Source of the DNA: Clostridium jeddahitimonense
GTDB taxonomy: Bacteria; Bacillota; Clostridia; Clostridiales; Clostridiaceae
Assembly (NCBI GenBank): GCA_000753455.2
Contig: LM994670.1
Span: 979,005 to 1,043,004, forward strand
Length of the DNA: 64,000 nucleotides
Reading direction: 5' to 3'
The notes beneath the pieces are model-generated. The model worked only from the letters and a program-made list of their open reading frames with translations, did not search any database and was not told where the DNA came from. Both the position numbers and the translations under genes were made by a program. The number at the start of each line of letters is the position of its first letter. The stretch's first letter is position 1. Shown here in pieces: positions 53,581 to 62,218 of the stretch.

Positions 53581-54087
53581 GTGGAAACTATTAGTATTGA
53601 GCTAAGTCAAGAGGTATATAGATCCGATGCGGAGAAAATGGTTAATTGGCTTAGCGACAAAGAAATAATTAGCAATTTGAATGAGGATTCTAATGTTACA
53701 AGGAATCTAATTAATATGATAAATAGAATAGACATGCCAATATTAACCCATCTATTTAATAATAATTGTAGTTTTTTTACTATTAAAAATATAAACCAAA
53801 CAGTAGGTTTTTTAAGATTAATTCCTAAAAATAAAGGTGTTGAAATAGTAATTGCAGTTGGAGAAAAGGAATTATGGGGAAGAGGAATAGGCTATAATGC
53901 TGTATTAGAAGCTTTAAAGAAAGCTTTTTTTGACTTAAGAACAGATAAGGTAGTTGCAAAAGTAAAAAAAGCAAATAAAAGATCAAGAAATCTTTTTAAA
54001 GGAATTGGATTTACGGAAGTTAAAGAATTAGAAAAAGAAGTTGAATATCATATGACAAAAGATGCTTTTTGGAAAATAGCTTCATGA
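53581..54087 (+). CDS. GNAT family N-acetyltransferase
   Basis: This 168-residue acetyl-CoA-dependent transferase has the pantetheine-binding motif of GNAT proteins, GEKELWGRGIGYNAVLEALK (about 97-116, Arg-Gly-x-Gly-x-Asn/Ala type), followed by VVAKVKKANKRSRNLFKGIG, the usual beta-strand 5 and RSxxLxxxxGF pattern. The N-terminal third is divergent; the substrate is unknown. The start is GTG 53581 with AAGGAG at 53567-53572. A truncated, decayed copy of this gene and its upstream region is at 56161-56498. Confidence 0.88.
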   Translation: METISIELSQEVYRSDAEKMVNWLSDKEIISNLNEDSNVTRNLINMINRIDMPILTHLFNNNCSFFTIKNINQTVGFLRLIPKNKGVEIVIAVGEKELWGRGIGYNAVLEALKKAFFDLRTDKVVAKVKKANKRSRNLFKGIGFTEVKELEKEVEYHMTKDAFWKIAS

Positions 54088-54163
54088 GAATATTTTGATT
54101 GTAGGTTAAAAAGAAGAGATAGAAGTAGATATAGAAAAGCTTTTTTTAAATAATATGACAAAA

Positions 54164-54197
54164 TGCACTTAAGGCTTAAGCTTTAGGTGCATTTTTA
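54164..54197 (+). terminator. Terminator after the GNAT gene (TGCACTTAWR family)
   Basis: TGCACTTAAG pairs with CTTTAGGTGCA with a wobble, followed by TTTTTATAT. Confidence 0.75.
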
Positions 54198-54215
54198 TAT
54201 TGGGATATATAGGAT

Positions 54216-54455
54216 CTAATAGTTTATTCCAGCAGACTTAATATTTTCTTTATCACTTTGAGAACATGGGGTAACTCCATATGTCATTTTACAATTTGGA
54301 CATACATCTACAAATGTATTCATTGTAAAATCATAACCACATGAACATGTAATTGTATGTGGAGTATTTAATTTCATATCTGCCTTACCTTTTTCCCTAA
54401 CTCTATCTACAATAGCCTTCCCATCTTTACTATGTGTACCGCATCCACAAGCCAT
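54216..54455 (-). CDS. Small zinc-ribbon protein
   Basis: This 79-residue protein begins MACGCGTHSKDGKAIVDRVR and contains CSCGYDF and CPNCKMTYG, the four cysteines of a zinc ribbon, plus two early cysteines and a late one. An AAGGAGGAT RBS precedes it on its strand. No named family is recognised. A metal-binding or nucleic-acid-binding adaptor is likely. It is monocistronic, at the edge of an eroded non-coding stretch. Confidence 0.78.
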   Translation of the reverse strand: MACGCGTHSKDGKAIVDRVREKGKADMKLNTPHTITCSCGYDFTMNTFVDVCPNCKMTYGVTPCSQSDKENIKSAGINY

Positions 54456-54693
54456 AATAATATCCTCCTTGAAATTTAAAATATAATATTTATTTTATAG
54501 TAAGTTACATATACAGTCTGTAACTATTGTTACGATAATTAAATAAAAAATTCTATATGTACAGTAGGTAAAAGCAAATAGTACGTATGTAGTCGTGGAC
54601 ACAAATAGCAAAGGAGTTATATATGGATCTAAGGTGGTTGCAGAAAGGATGATTAAGAAAGGAAGAGGATAAAGAATTAAATTATACACATAT
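54456..54693. other. Non-coding stretch left of the 9-bp repeats
   Basis: It contains the promoter region of the zinc-ribbon gene and possibly decayed coding DNA (AAAGGAG then an ATG at about 54622 with only a few codons). Nothing definite. Confidence 0.35.
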
Positions 54694-54999
54694 AGTAACG
54701 AGCTTGGTAACAAGAGCAGAAATAGCAGCGGGAAAATGAAGAATTTTAAGGAATAACAGAAAGATGGTAACAATTCTTAATAGGAATTGGTAACGAGCGT
54801 TAACAAGAATTGAGCTCGTTACCATGCTTGTTACCATAAGAAATGAGAGTATTACTGGGATAAGGGCAGAATGGTAACAAGGTAACAAGAATTATAATAT
54901 GAAATATAAAATATATGTATAAGAAGAGGTGTTTGTACACGTACACACGCGTAAGAGTTTTGAACGCTTGTTACCATGCTCGTTACCATTCTTGTTACC
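54694..54999. repeat. Cluster of GGTAACRAG / CTYGTTACC repeats
   Basis: About eleven copies of a 9-bp motif occur in both orientations. Forward GGTAACRAG-like copies lie at 54694 (AGTAACGAG), 54706, 54766 (GGTAACAAT), 54789, 54799 (GTTAACAAG), 54873 and 54881. Inverse CTYGTTACC copies lie at 54815, 54827, 54967, 54979 and 54991. The last three are spaced exactly 12 bp, as are 54815/54827 and 54694/54706. No ORF with an RBS covers them. They resemble iterons or an operator array. Confidence 0.8.
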
Positions 55000-55161
55000 T
55001 TATTAGTAATAATATAGGTATATAATCAGTCAAAATTGTTAATAAGTATTTTATTTATAATCAAGAATAATACAGAATAATTTATGAACATATTACTCTA
55101 AATATTTAGTGATATAATTATGATCTATAGAGAAAAGATTATTAATTATGGAGGGAGTAAG

Positions 55162-55880
55162 ATGAATAAATTAAATGTATTAGAAGTTACTTTTGAATTT
55201 AATGGAATGATATATAAAATATATACAGTTATATTAAGTGATGATAAAGAAATGATTTTAATTGATTGTGCATGTCCTAATTTTTAGTATTGATAGAAGA
55301 ATGTGTAACTAAAAATAATATAGATTTAAGTAATTTGACAAAGTTAATCATAACTCATCATGATTTTGATCATATGGGATCAGCAGCTGATTTAAAATTA
55401 AAGTATTCAAATATCCAGATATTAGCGTCATTAAAAGATGAAAAATATATTAGTGCAAAAGAAAAGTCTTTAAGACTTCAACAAGCAGAGTCAATATATG
55501 ATAATTTGACAGAAGAGCGAAAAGATGAAGCACTTAATTTTCATAAATTATTAGAATCAATAGATAATGTAGATATAGATATAACCTTAAACGATGGTGA
55601 TACATTCGACTGGTGGGGTGGTATAGAGATAATTGAAACACCCAGTCATATGCCAGGACATATATCGATTTATGTAAATGAAAGTAGAACATTGATAGCC
55701 GGAGATGCTTTAGTAATAGAGGATAAAAAATTAGCCATTGCAAATCCACAGTATACATTAAATATGAGATAGGCTAAAAAATCTATAAATAAATTACTAA
55801 ATTATAATATTGATAAAGTCATATGTTATCATGGAGGAATATATCAATCGGAGATAAAGAATTCACTTGAGAAAATTTAA
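55162..55880 (+). pseudogene. Metallo-beta-lactamase-fold hydrolase, disrupted by a frameshift and a nonsense codon
   Basis: The gene starts with ATG 55162 behind GGAGGGAG and reads MNKLNVLEVTFEFNGMIYKI to IDCACPNF, then stops at 55285-55287. The rest continues in the -1 frame (LVLIEECVTKNNID and on) as if one T had been lost from a T run. THHDFDHMG and HMPGHISIYVNE with AGDALV are MBL-fold metal-site motifs. A TAG at 55770-55772 then interrupts the C-terminus, after which AKKSINKLLNYNIDKVICYH and GGIYQSEIKNSLEKI continue in frame to 55880. With both repaired, the product would be about 239 residues. Two lesions make it a pseudogene unless read-through and slippage occur. Confidence 0.85.
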
Positions 55881-56160
55881 TTATTAGTGATAAAGAACTA
55901 ATAAAATTAGTTTAACTAAATATAAAATGTGTTATAAGAATATTATTAAAAATAGACTACAATCTATTTAACCGTAGGATATAGTCTATTTGAGATTATA
56001 ACATAATGTATAATATAAATTCACAGTTAAGTTAAAAATATATGAAAATAAATAATCCTGGGTATGATTTTTGTGAATCCACGATAATAACCCACCAAAA
56101 TCTATATGTTAGATTTTTTATAACTTTCCTTTGATTTAATAGGTATACATACTTAAAAAT
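55881..56160. other. AT-rich stretch with a hairpin
   Basis: AATAGACTA (55951-55959) pairs with TAGTCTATT (55982-55990), a likely old terminator of the broken MBL gene. Around 56095-56120 is a second weak hairpin. No gene is visible. Confidence 0.5.
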
Positions 56161-56498
56161 TGTAATAAAAATCCTTTTAATAACTTTAAGTGGAAATTTA
56201 ATGCTAAAAATGGAAGATATAACTTGTTAAGTAAAAGAGTCAAAAATTAAGATAAGTACTTAAAAAATAAGTTAAATTTAAATAATTGAGGATATAGCTT
56301 TTTACTTATATCCACATTAGTAGTAATATTTATAGAAAGACTAGTCAAGCAATAATTATTAAGACAAATAAAAGATTAAGAAATTTATTTAAAGAAATTG
56401 GATTTATGGAAGTTAGAGGGTTAGAAGGAGAAATTGAATATAAAATAACTAAAGAAATGTTTTTTGAATGCTTAAACTACGTAATAATAACAGGTTAA
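56161..56498 (+). pseudogene. Decayed, internally deleted copy of the GNAT gene and its upstream region
   Basis: Bases 56161-56346 run colinear with 53356-53540 (for example TGTAATAAAAAT at each left end and GACTAGTC at each right end, offset 2805-2806). After a gap of about 410 bp relative to the intact copy, 56364-56498 matches the 3' end of the GNAT gene. It encodes NKRLRNLFKEIGFMEVRGLE against NKRSRNLFKGIGFTEVKELE. The start codon and the acetyl-CoA motif are lost. Confidence 0.85.
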
Positions 56499-56532
56499 GT
56501 GATATCAAATAAGAAATTAGTACCATTGAATG

Positions 56533-56556
56533 GGAGTGGCGAAAGCCACCTTTTTT
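56533..56556 (+). terminator. Terminator after the GNAT remnant
   Basis: GTGGC-GAAA-GCCAC is a compact GC-rich hairpin with a GNRA tetraloop followed by TTTTTT. Confidence 0.85.
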
Positions 56557-56774
56557 ATTATATAAAAATAAAAATGATTAATTTCTAAAAGAAAAAATAT
56601 GTTTTATATTTTTTAAAATTAGCTAAATAAAGAAAAATAATATGCTATAAGCGAACTTGTGAAAATATAGTAATAGGTGTAGAAAAAATAGTTATATAAT
56701 TACTAAATAACACACTTAGGTATAAATTTAAAAATCTATACCTGAATACTAATATAAATTATATATATAACATT

Positions 56775-56802
56775 AAAAGGTGTAGGAAAATCTACACTTT
56801 TT
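56775..56802 (+). promoter_or_regulatory. Terminator-like hairpin in the carD leader
   Basis: GTGTAG and CTACAC, extended by AAAA/TTTT, form a hairpin with a run of five T, ending 26 bases before the CarD start. AGGTATA/TATACCT at about 56715-56742 forms another hairpin. Either could attenuate the gene. Confidence 0.5.
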
Positions 56803-56828
56803 AATATTATTAAGGAGGATGATTTTTC

Positions 56829-57305
56829 ATGTTTAAGGTTGATGATTATATAATGTACGGTAGGACAGGGGTATGTAAAGTTATAGATATAACTAATGAG
56901 AGATTTATAAATGGTGAGGAAAGAAAATATTATGTATTAAGTGGTATTCATAATAATAATAATAATACAATAATAAAAATTCCTTTAGACAATACTAAAA
57001 TTCCAATGAGAAAGATAATTTCTAAAGGAGATGTGACTTCATTAATAAATGATATGTCTAATATGGAGGCATTATGGATAGATGATGAAAAAAAAAGAAG
57101 CAATAAATTTAAAACGATGCTTAAAAGTGGTAAATGTGAGGACTTAATTGAATTAATATCTAATAAAAGGTATTTAAAAAAATTAAATAAAGCAGACAAG
57201 GAGATTATAAAAGAAGCAGAAAGATTAGTAAGTGAAGAGTTTGCAATTATTTTAAATATTTCTCCTAAGGAAGTGAATTCATATATATCAAGTAAAAAAT
57301 CTTAA
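56829..57305 (+). CDS. CarD/CdnL-family transcription regulator
   Basis: This 158-residue protein has an N-terminal CarD/TRCF RNA-polymerase-interaction domain (about 1-65): FKVDDYIMYGRTGVCKVIDI, YYVLSG and IKIPLDNTKIPMRKI. A C-terminal helical domain (about 70-158) includes WIDDEKKRSNKFKTMLKSG and the ISKGD/LN-rich helices. CarD proteins stabilise the open promoter complex at rRNA and other promoters. An internal run of asparagines (NNNNN, about 42-46) is a local oddity. TAAGGAGGAT gives a strong RBS. Confidence 0.9.
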   Translation: MFKVDDYIMYGRTGVCKVIDITNERFINGEERKYYVLSGIHNNNNNTIIKIPLDNTKIPMRKIISKGDVTSLINDMSNMEALWIDDEKKRSNKFKTMLKSGKCEDLIELISNKRYLKKLNKADKEIIKEAERLVSEEFAIILNISPKEVNSYISSKKS

Positions 57306-57649
57306 TGAATTATTTTTATACTATATTTTGTTTAAAGATTTAATAAAGTTAAAGAACATAAAAATATAGGCAAAATATTAGAAAACTTAGGATAAGGAAG
57401 TTTTGGAAGGCTATGTTTACTTGATATATTCAGCTTAGATAAAATTAATATAAAAATATAATTGTGAGTATAATTTTATAAGAAAAGGTGGATTTTAAAG
57501 GTAGCGTATCACCTTCACCATAATATTTTTAGTTTATACAAGGTCATAGTTAGTAACTATGGCTTTTTCTATATCTAGAATTAGACTATAAAGATAACTT
57601 CTGATAAAATTTAATTAACAAATATTTCAATTGGGAAGAGGTGTATTTA
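57306..57649. other. Intergenic stretch before the helicase gene
   Basis: No gene is visible. AAGGTG and CACCTT at 57484-57514 and GTCATAGTT/AACTATGGC at 57543-57563 (then TTTTTCT) are hairpins; the latter is a good terminator for the carD gene. Confidence 0.55.
57543..57570 (+). terminator. Terminator between carD and the helicase gene
   Basis: GTCATAGTT and AACTATGGC pair with one wobble around a short loop, then TTTTTCT. Confidence 0.7.
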
Positions 57650-60600
57650 TTGAAACAAGGTTTATACGAACAAGTCATTAACCAAGAAATATTAGACCAA
57701 TTAAATAGTTTAGAGCAGGATAAATTTATTATAAATAAATCTGATATAGATAAAGAAGAAGCTAAAGCTATACTTTCTCAGTACATAGTGCAGGTTATAA
57801 GAAAATCTCTTAATTATATAAGAGATAAGGAAAAAGATGATGGAGCTAAGCTTTTAAAGCAGATTGAAGCTTGTAATGAGATAATTGACATATTAAGTAC
57901 TGTGTCAAATGAGGAGGATATTAAGAAATATAACATAGATGAAAATGGAAAGATGTTAACGGCTCTTTATTCTAGAGTTAATAATAAGAAAGCTTTATCT
58001 GAAAAGAGTGTTGTTAGACCTATAACTCCTTTATCTCAAAGTTCTCTTTTTACTGGAGCATCTTTAGAGCCTAATATGTTAAGTGAGTTAAATAAGGAGA
58101 TAGTATCTTGTGATTCTATAGATCTACTTGTTTCTTTTGTTAAGTGGAGTGGTATAAGATGTATTATTGAAAGTCTTAGGGAAGCAACGGAAAATGGTAA
58201 GAAGCTTAGGATAATAACTACATCTTATATGGGAGCTACTGATTTAAAAGCTATTCAGGAGTTAAGTAAATTACAGAATACAGAGATTAAAATATCTTAT
58301 GATACAGATAGGACAAGACTCCATGCTAAGGCATATATGTTTAAGAGAGATACTGGGTTTACTACTGCTTATATAGGATCTTCAAATATTTCTAATGTTG
58401 CATTAACTTCAGGATTAGAATGGAATATAAAGATTACTGAGCAAGATTCCTTTGATATTATAAAGAAGTTTGAGGCTACCTTTGAAAGCTATTGGAATGA
58501 TGCAGAGTTTGTATCCTATAGTGGAACAGAGGATGATATAAGAAGGCTTAAGATGTCTTTAAAAAGTGAAAGAATTGATGAAAGAAAAGAGGGAAAGTTT
58601 AATTTTACTTTCGATATAAGACCATATTCTTACCAAAAGGAAATATTAGAAAGGCTTCAAGTTGAAAGAAAAATACATAATAAGTATAGAAACTTAGTTA
58701 TTGCAGCAACTGGTGTTGGAAAAACTGTAATTTCAGCTTTTGATTATAAGAATTTCTGCAAAGAAAATATAGGAAAGTCTAATAAGTTATTGTTTGTTGC
58801 TCATCGTGAAGAGATATTAAAGCAAAGTATGGATACCTTTAGATGGATATTAAAAGATAATAACTTTGGTGAGTTGATGGTAGGGGGAAGAGTTCCAGAG
58901 AGTTTAGATCATTTATTTGTTTCTATACAAAGTTTAAATAGTAAAGATTTATGTGAAATAACATCTAAAGATTATTATGATTTTATTATAGTAGACGAGT
59001 TTCACCATGCAGCAGCTCCGTCTTATCAAAGGCTATTAAGTTATTATGAACCAAAAGTTTTATTAGGATTAACTGCAACTCCTGAAAGAGGAGATGGTAA
59101 AGATGTATTTAATTATTTTGAAGATAGGATTTCAGCAGAAATAAGATTGCCAGAAGCTATAGACAGAAAGCTTTTAAGTCCATTTCAATATTTTTGTGTT
59201 ACAGATACAGTTGACTTAAGTAAGCTTAAGTGGAGTAGAAAAGGATATGAAATAAGAGAATTAGATAATCTTTATACTAATAATGATATGAGATCAAATA
59301 TGATTATAACAAGTATAAATAAGTATGTTACAGATATAAACTCTGTTATTGGATTAGGGTTCTGTGCTGGTGTTGAACATGCTATTTACATGGCTAATTA
59401 TTTTAATAATAATGGGATTTCATCAATTGCTCTTCATGGTAAAAGTTCTGATGAAGAAAGAAATGATGCTAAGAGAAAGCTTGTAAATGGTGAGATAAAA
59501 TTTATATTTGTTGTGGATCTTTATAATGAAGGTGTTGATATTCCAGAAGTTAATACAATTCTTTTCTTAAGACCTACAGAAAGTTTAACTGTATTCTTAC
59601 AACAGTTAGGAAGAGGGCTTAGATTAAGTGAAAATAAAGAATGTCTAACAGTTTTAGACTTCGTAGGTCAAGCTCATAAGAATTATAACTTTGAAGAAAA
59701 GTTTAGGGCTCTTATAGGAAGAACAAGTAATTCAATTAAGAATTATATAGAAAATGGATTTTTAACTTTACCTAAAGGATGCTATATTCAATTAGAAAAA
59801 CAAGCTAAAGAATATATTTTAAGAAATATTAAATCAGCATCTAATACTAAGAATAATTTAATTAGTAAGTTAAAAACATTCCAAGGAGATACTGGTCTGG
59901 AATTAACATTAGAAAACTTCTTAGCATATAACCATATATCTTTGACAGATTTCTATGGTAAAAAAGGAGATAGAAGCTTTGCAAGATTATCTGTATTAGC
60001 TGGAGTAAGAGAAGAATTTAATGATGTAGCCGAAAATGAAATCACTAAGAAATTAAAAAATATACTTTTGGTAAACTCAAGAAGATTTATTGAATTTATT
60101 AGAAGAATAATAAAAGATTATAACGATATTTCAGATGTAGACTTTAATGAGGAAGAGAGATTAATGCTAAATATGATATATTATACGTTCTATAATAATG
60201 CTCCTAATAAAGAAGGATTGTTATCATTAAGAGAGGGGATTAATAAACTTCTTAATAATAAAGTTATGATGGAAGAAGTATGTGAAATATTAAATTACAA
60301 TTATAATCATATTGATTTTGTAGATAAAGAAATAGATTTAGGATTTATTTGTCCTTTGGATTTACACTGCGACTATTCGAGAGATGCAATTATGGCTGCT
60401 TTGGGATACTTTAATGAAGATAAAAAACCAGCCTTTAGAGAAGGTGTTAAGTATTTTGAAGATAAGAAATTAGATATATTCTTCATTACTTTAAATAAAT
60501 CAGATAAAGACTTTTCTCCATCAACATTATACGAGGATTATGCTATTAACGAAAAGTTATTCCATTGGCAAAGTCAAAGTACTACATCAGTAGAGAGTAC

Positions 60601-60823
60601 AACAGGACAAAGATATATAAAATATTTATCTCAAGGAAATAAGGTTGCTTTATTTGTAAGAGAGTATAAAAATAAAGATGGTATAACATATCCATATACT
60701 TATCTTGGAACTTGTGAGTATAGGAGTCATACTGGAAGCAAACCTATAAGCTTTGTATGGGAGCTTCATGAGGAGATTCCACCAAGCATGATAAATAAAG
60801 CAAATAAAACTATTATAATTTAG
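57650..60823 (+). CDS. Superfamily 2 helicase with N-terminal PLD-like nuclease domain and C-terminal DUF3427
   Basis: This is a 1057-residue DNA-processing protein. An N-terminal phospholipase-D-like domain (about 135-290) has HAKAYMF and AYIGSSNIS, the His-x-Lys and Gly-Ser-x-Asn parts of an HKD motif; the usual Asp position is Lys, as in many DUF3427 proteins. The helicase core has AATGVGKT, the DEFH box in IIVDEFHHAA, GLTATPERGDG, DLYNEGVDIPEVN and QQLGRGLRL. The C-terminal third is DUF3427. TTG 57650 with AAGAGGTG upstream is preferred; GTG 57641 overlaps the RBS. Such proteins resemble parts of restriction or defence loci, but no partner gene is present, and a housekeeping repair role is possible. 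Confidence 0.9.
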   Translation: MKQGLYEQVINQEILDQLNSLEQDKFIINKSDIDKEEAKAILSQYIVQVIRKSLNYIRDKEKDDGAKLLKQIEACNEIIDILSTVSNEEDIKKYNIDENGKMLTALYSRVNNKKALSEKSVVRPITPLSQSSLFTGASLEPNMLSELNKEIVSCDSIDLLVSFVKWSGIRCIIESLREATENGKKLRIITTSYMGATDLKAIQELSKLQNTEIKISYDTDRTRLHAKAYMFKRDTGFTTAYIGSSNISNVALTSGLEWNIKITEQDSFDIIKKFEATFESYWNDAEFVSYSGTEDDIRRLKMSLKSERIDERKEGKFNFTFDIRPYSYQKEILERLQVERKIHNKYRNLVIAATGVGKTVISAFDYKNFCKENIGKSNKLLFVAHREEILKQSMDTFRWILKDNNFGELMVGGRVPESLDHLFVSIQSLNSKDLCEITSKDYYDFIIVDEFHHAAAPSYQRLLSYYEPKVLLGLTATPERGDGKDVFNYFEDRISAEIRLPEAIDRKLLSPFQYFCVTDTVDLSKLKWSRKGYEIRELDNLYTNNDMRSNMIITSINKYVTDINSVIGLGFCAGVEHAIYMANYFNNNGISSIALHGKSSDEERNDAKRKLVNGEIKFIFVVDLYNEGVDIPEVNTILFLRPTESLTVFLQQLGRGLRLSENKECLTVLDFVGQAHKNYNFEEKFRALIGRTSNSIKNYIENGFLTLPKGCYIQLEKQAKEYILRNIKSASNTKNNLISKLKTFQGDTGLELTLENFLAYNHISLTDFYGKKGDRSFARLSVLAGVREEFNDVAENEITKKLKNILLVNSRRFIEFIRRIIKDYNDISDVDFNEEERLMLNMIYYTFYNNAPNKEGLLSLREGINKLLNNKVMMEEVCEILNYNYNHIDFVDKEIDLGFICPLDLHCDYSRDAIMAALGYFNEDKKPAFREGVKYFEDKKLDIFFITLNKSDKDFSPSTLYEDYAINEKLFHWQSQSTTSVESTTGQRYIKYLSQGNKVALFVREYKNKDGITYPYTYLGTCEYRSHTGSKPISFVWELHEEIPPSMINKANKTIII

Positions 60824-60834
60824 AAATTATAAGT

Positions 60835-60860
60835 AAAGGGTTATATATCGCCCTTTTAAT
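60835..60860 (+). terminator. Terminator after the helicase
   Basis: AAAGGG and CCCTTT pair around a 10-nt loop, followed by TAATATTT. Weak. Confidence 0.5.
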
Positions 60861-60912
60861 ATTTGCAGATAAATAATGTATAATGTAATTAAGTTAATTT
60901 TAAGGGGAAGTT

Positions 60913-61302
60913 ATGAGGCGAAATAGGGTAGTATATTTAATTCTAATAATAATAGTTATGATTTTAGGGTTATTATCAAGGAAATTAGATAATCTTCCAG
61001 TAATAGTTTCTTTATATGCAGGAGATATATTATGGGCACTTATGGTATTTTTAATTGTTGATTTTGTATTTAATAACAAACCTATATTATTTAATATTTC
61101 AATAGCTATAATATTTTCATATGGAATAGAAATTAGTCAATTATATCACGCACCTTGGATTGATAGTATAAGGAATACAACTTTAGGTGGACTTATTCTT
61201 GGCTTTGGATTTCTATGGAGTGATTTGATATGTTATACAATAGGGATTTTTATTGGTGGAATTATTGAGAGTATTTTTAAAAGGATAAACACAAAAAGAT
61301 AA
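60913..61302 (+). CDS. DUF2809 membrane protein
   Basis: This 129-residue integral membrane protein has about four helices. MILGLLSRKLDNLPVIVSLY, YAGDILWALMVF and SYGIEISQLYHAPWIDSIRN are characteristic of the DUF2809 family, as is the conserved glycine-rich final part. No function is known. AAGGGGAAG precedes the ATG. The esterase gene follows 47 bp later on the same strand. Confidence 0.88.
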   Translation: MRRNRVVYLILIIIVMILGLLSRKLDNLPVIVSLYAGDILWALMVFLIVDFVFNNKPILFNISIAIIFSYGIEISQLYHAPWIDSIRNTTLGGLILGFGFLWSDLICYTIGIFIGGIIESIFKRINTKR

Positions 61303-61349
61303 ATACTAAAATTAAAATGATATATTTATAAAAATAGGATGGTGGTAGA

Positions 61350-62177
61350 GTGGTATTTGAAAAGATAAAGTTAGGAGAGGTTTATACAGCTTTAGAAAGT
61401 GGTAGCGGTGTAGTTGAAGCTTATATACCTACTAATAGCGCAGAGATAAATATAGACAGAAAAAGGCCAACAGTTATCATATGTCCAGGTGGTGGATATA
61501 GGTTTACTTCTGATAGGGAAGCTGAACCTGTAGCATTAAGATTTATGGCTGAAGGCTTTAATGCCATAGTTTTAAGATATAGTGTAGTACCAATAAGATA
61601 TCCTCAGCAATTATTAGAGCTTGCAGCTACAGTAGATTATGCTAGAAAGATGAAAGATAAGTGGAATGTTGACAATGAAAATATAATAGTATGTGGTTTT
61701 TCAGCTGGAGGTCATTTAGCAGCATCCTTAGGAACTTTATGGACAGATAAGGTTATTAAAGAAAGATTAGGCTTAGAAGCTGGAGAAGTAAAACCTAATA
61801 AAATTATATTGTCTTATCCAGTTATAACTAGTAATAATTTTGGGCATCAAGGATCCTTTGACAATTTATTAGGTGAAGACTCAACTGATGAAGATAGAAG
61901 AAAGCTTTCTATAGAAAATTTGGTAAGTAAGGATACGCCACCGACATTTATATGGCATACCTTTGATGATAAAACAGTACCAGTTCAAAACTCTCTGCTT
62001 TTAGCTAGCGCCTTAACAGAGTATGAAGTACCTTTTGAAATGCATATATATCCTAAAGGGGTTCATGGTTTAAGTCTTTGTGAAAAAGCTACTGCAAAGG
62101 ATGGAGAGAAGAAGCTAATTGACGGTCATGTAGCTAGCTGGTTTAGATTAGCAATAAAGTGGATAAATTTGACTTGA
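61350..62177 (+). CDS. Alpha/beta hydrolase, esterase/lipase (acetyl-esterase-like)
   Basis: This 275-residue cytoplasmic esterase has the oxyanion-hole motif PGGGY (46-50), nucleophile Ser118 in GFSAGG, an Asp in WHTFDDKTVP and the catalytic His in GVHGLSL. It matches the group often annotated as acetyl-xylan or carbohydrate acetyl esterases (BD-FAE/XynB-like). The start is GTG 61350; AGGATGGTGG just before it serves as RBS. The physiological ester is unknown. It may be co-transcribed with the glycosylase 41 bp downstream. Confidence 0.88.
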   Translation: MVFEKIKLGEVYTALESGSGVVEAYIPTNSAEINIDRKRPTVIICPGGGYRFTSDREAEPVALRFMAEGFNAIVLRYSVVPIRYPQQLLELAATVDYARKMKDKWNVDNENIIVCGFSAGGHLAASLGTLWTDKVIKERLGLEAGEVKPNKIILSYPVITSNNFGHQGSFDNLLGEDSTDEDRRKLSIENLVSKDTPPTFIWHTFDDKTVPVQNSLLLASALTEYEVPFEMHIYPKGVHGLSLCEKATAKDGEKKLIDGHVASWFRLAIKWINLT

Positions 62178-62218
62178 GTGACTTCTTAGGAATGTAAGTC
62201 AAATAAGGATGTGATTTA

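Noticed and set aside
54495..54888. Two minus-strand ORFs (hydrophobic) across the 9-bp repeat cluster
   Set aside because: No RBS, leucine-rich translation typical of complemented AT-rich DNA, and the repeats would encode irregular peptides.
54694..54999. CRISPR array
   Set aside because: The repeats are only 9 bp, occur in both orientations and have irregular spacing; no cas gene is present.
55281..55290. Programmed -1 ribosomal frameshift in the MBL gene
   Set aside because: The T run could slip, but a second nonsense codon downstream makes simple decay more likely.
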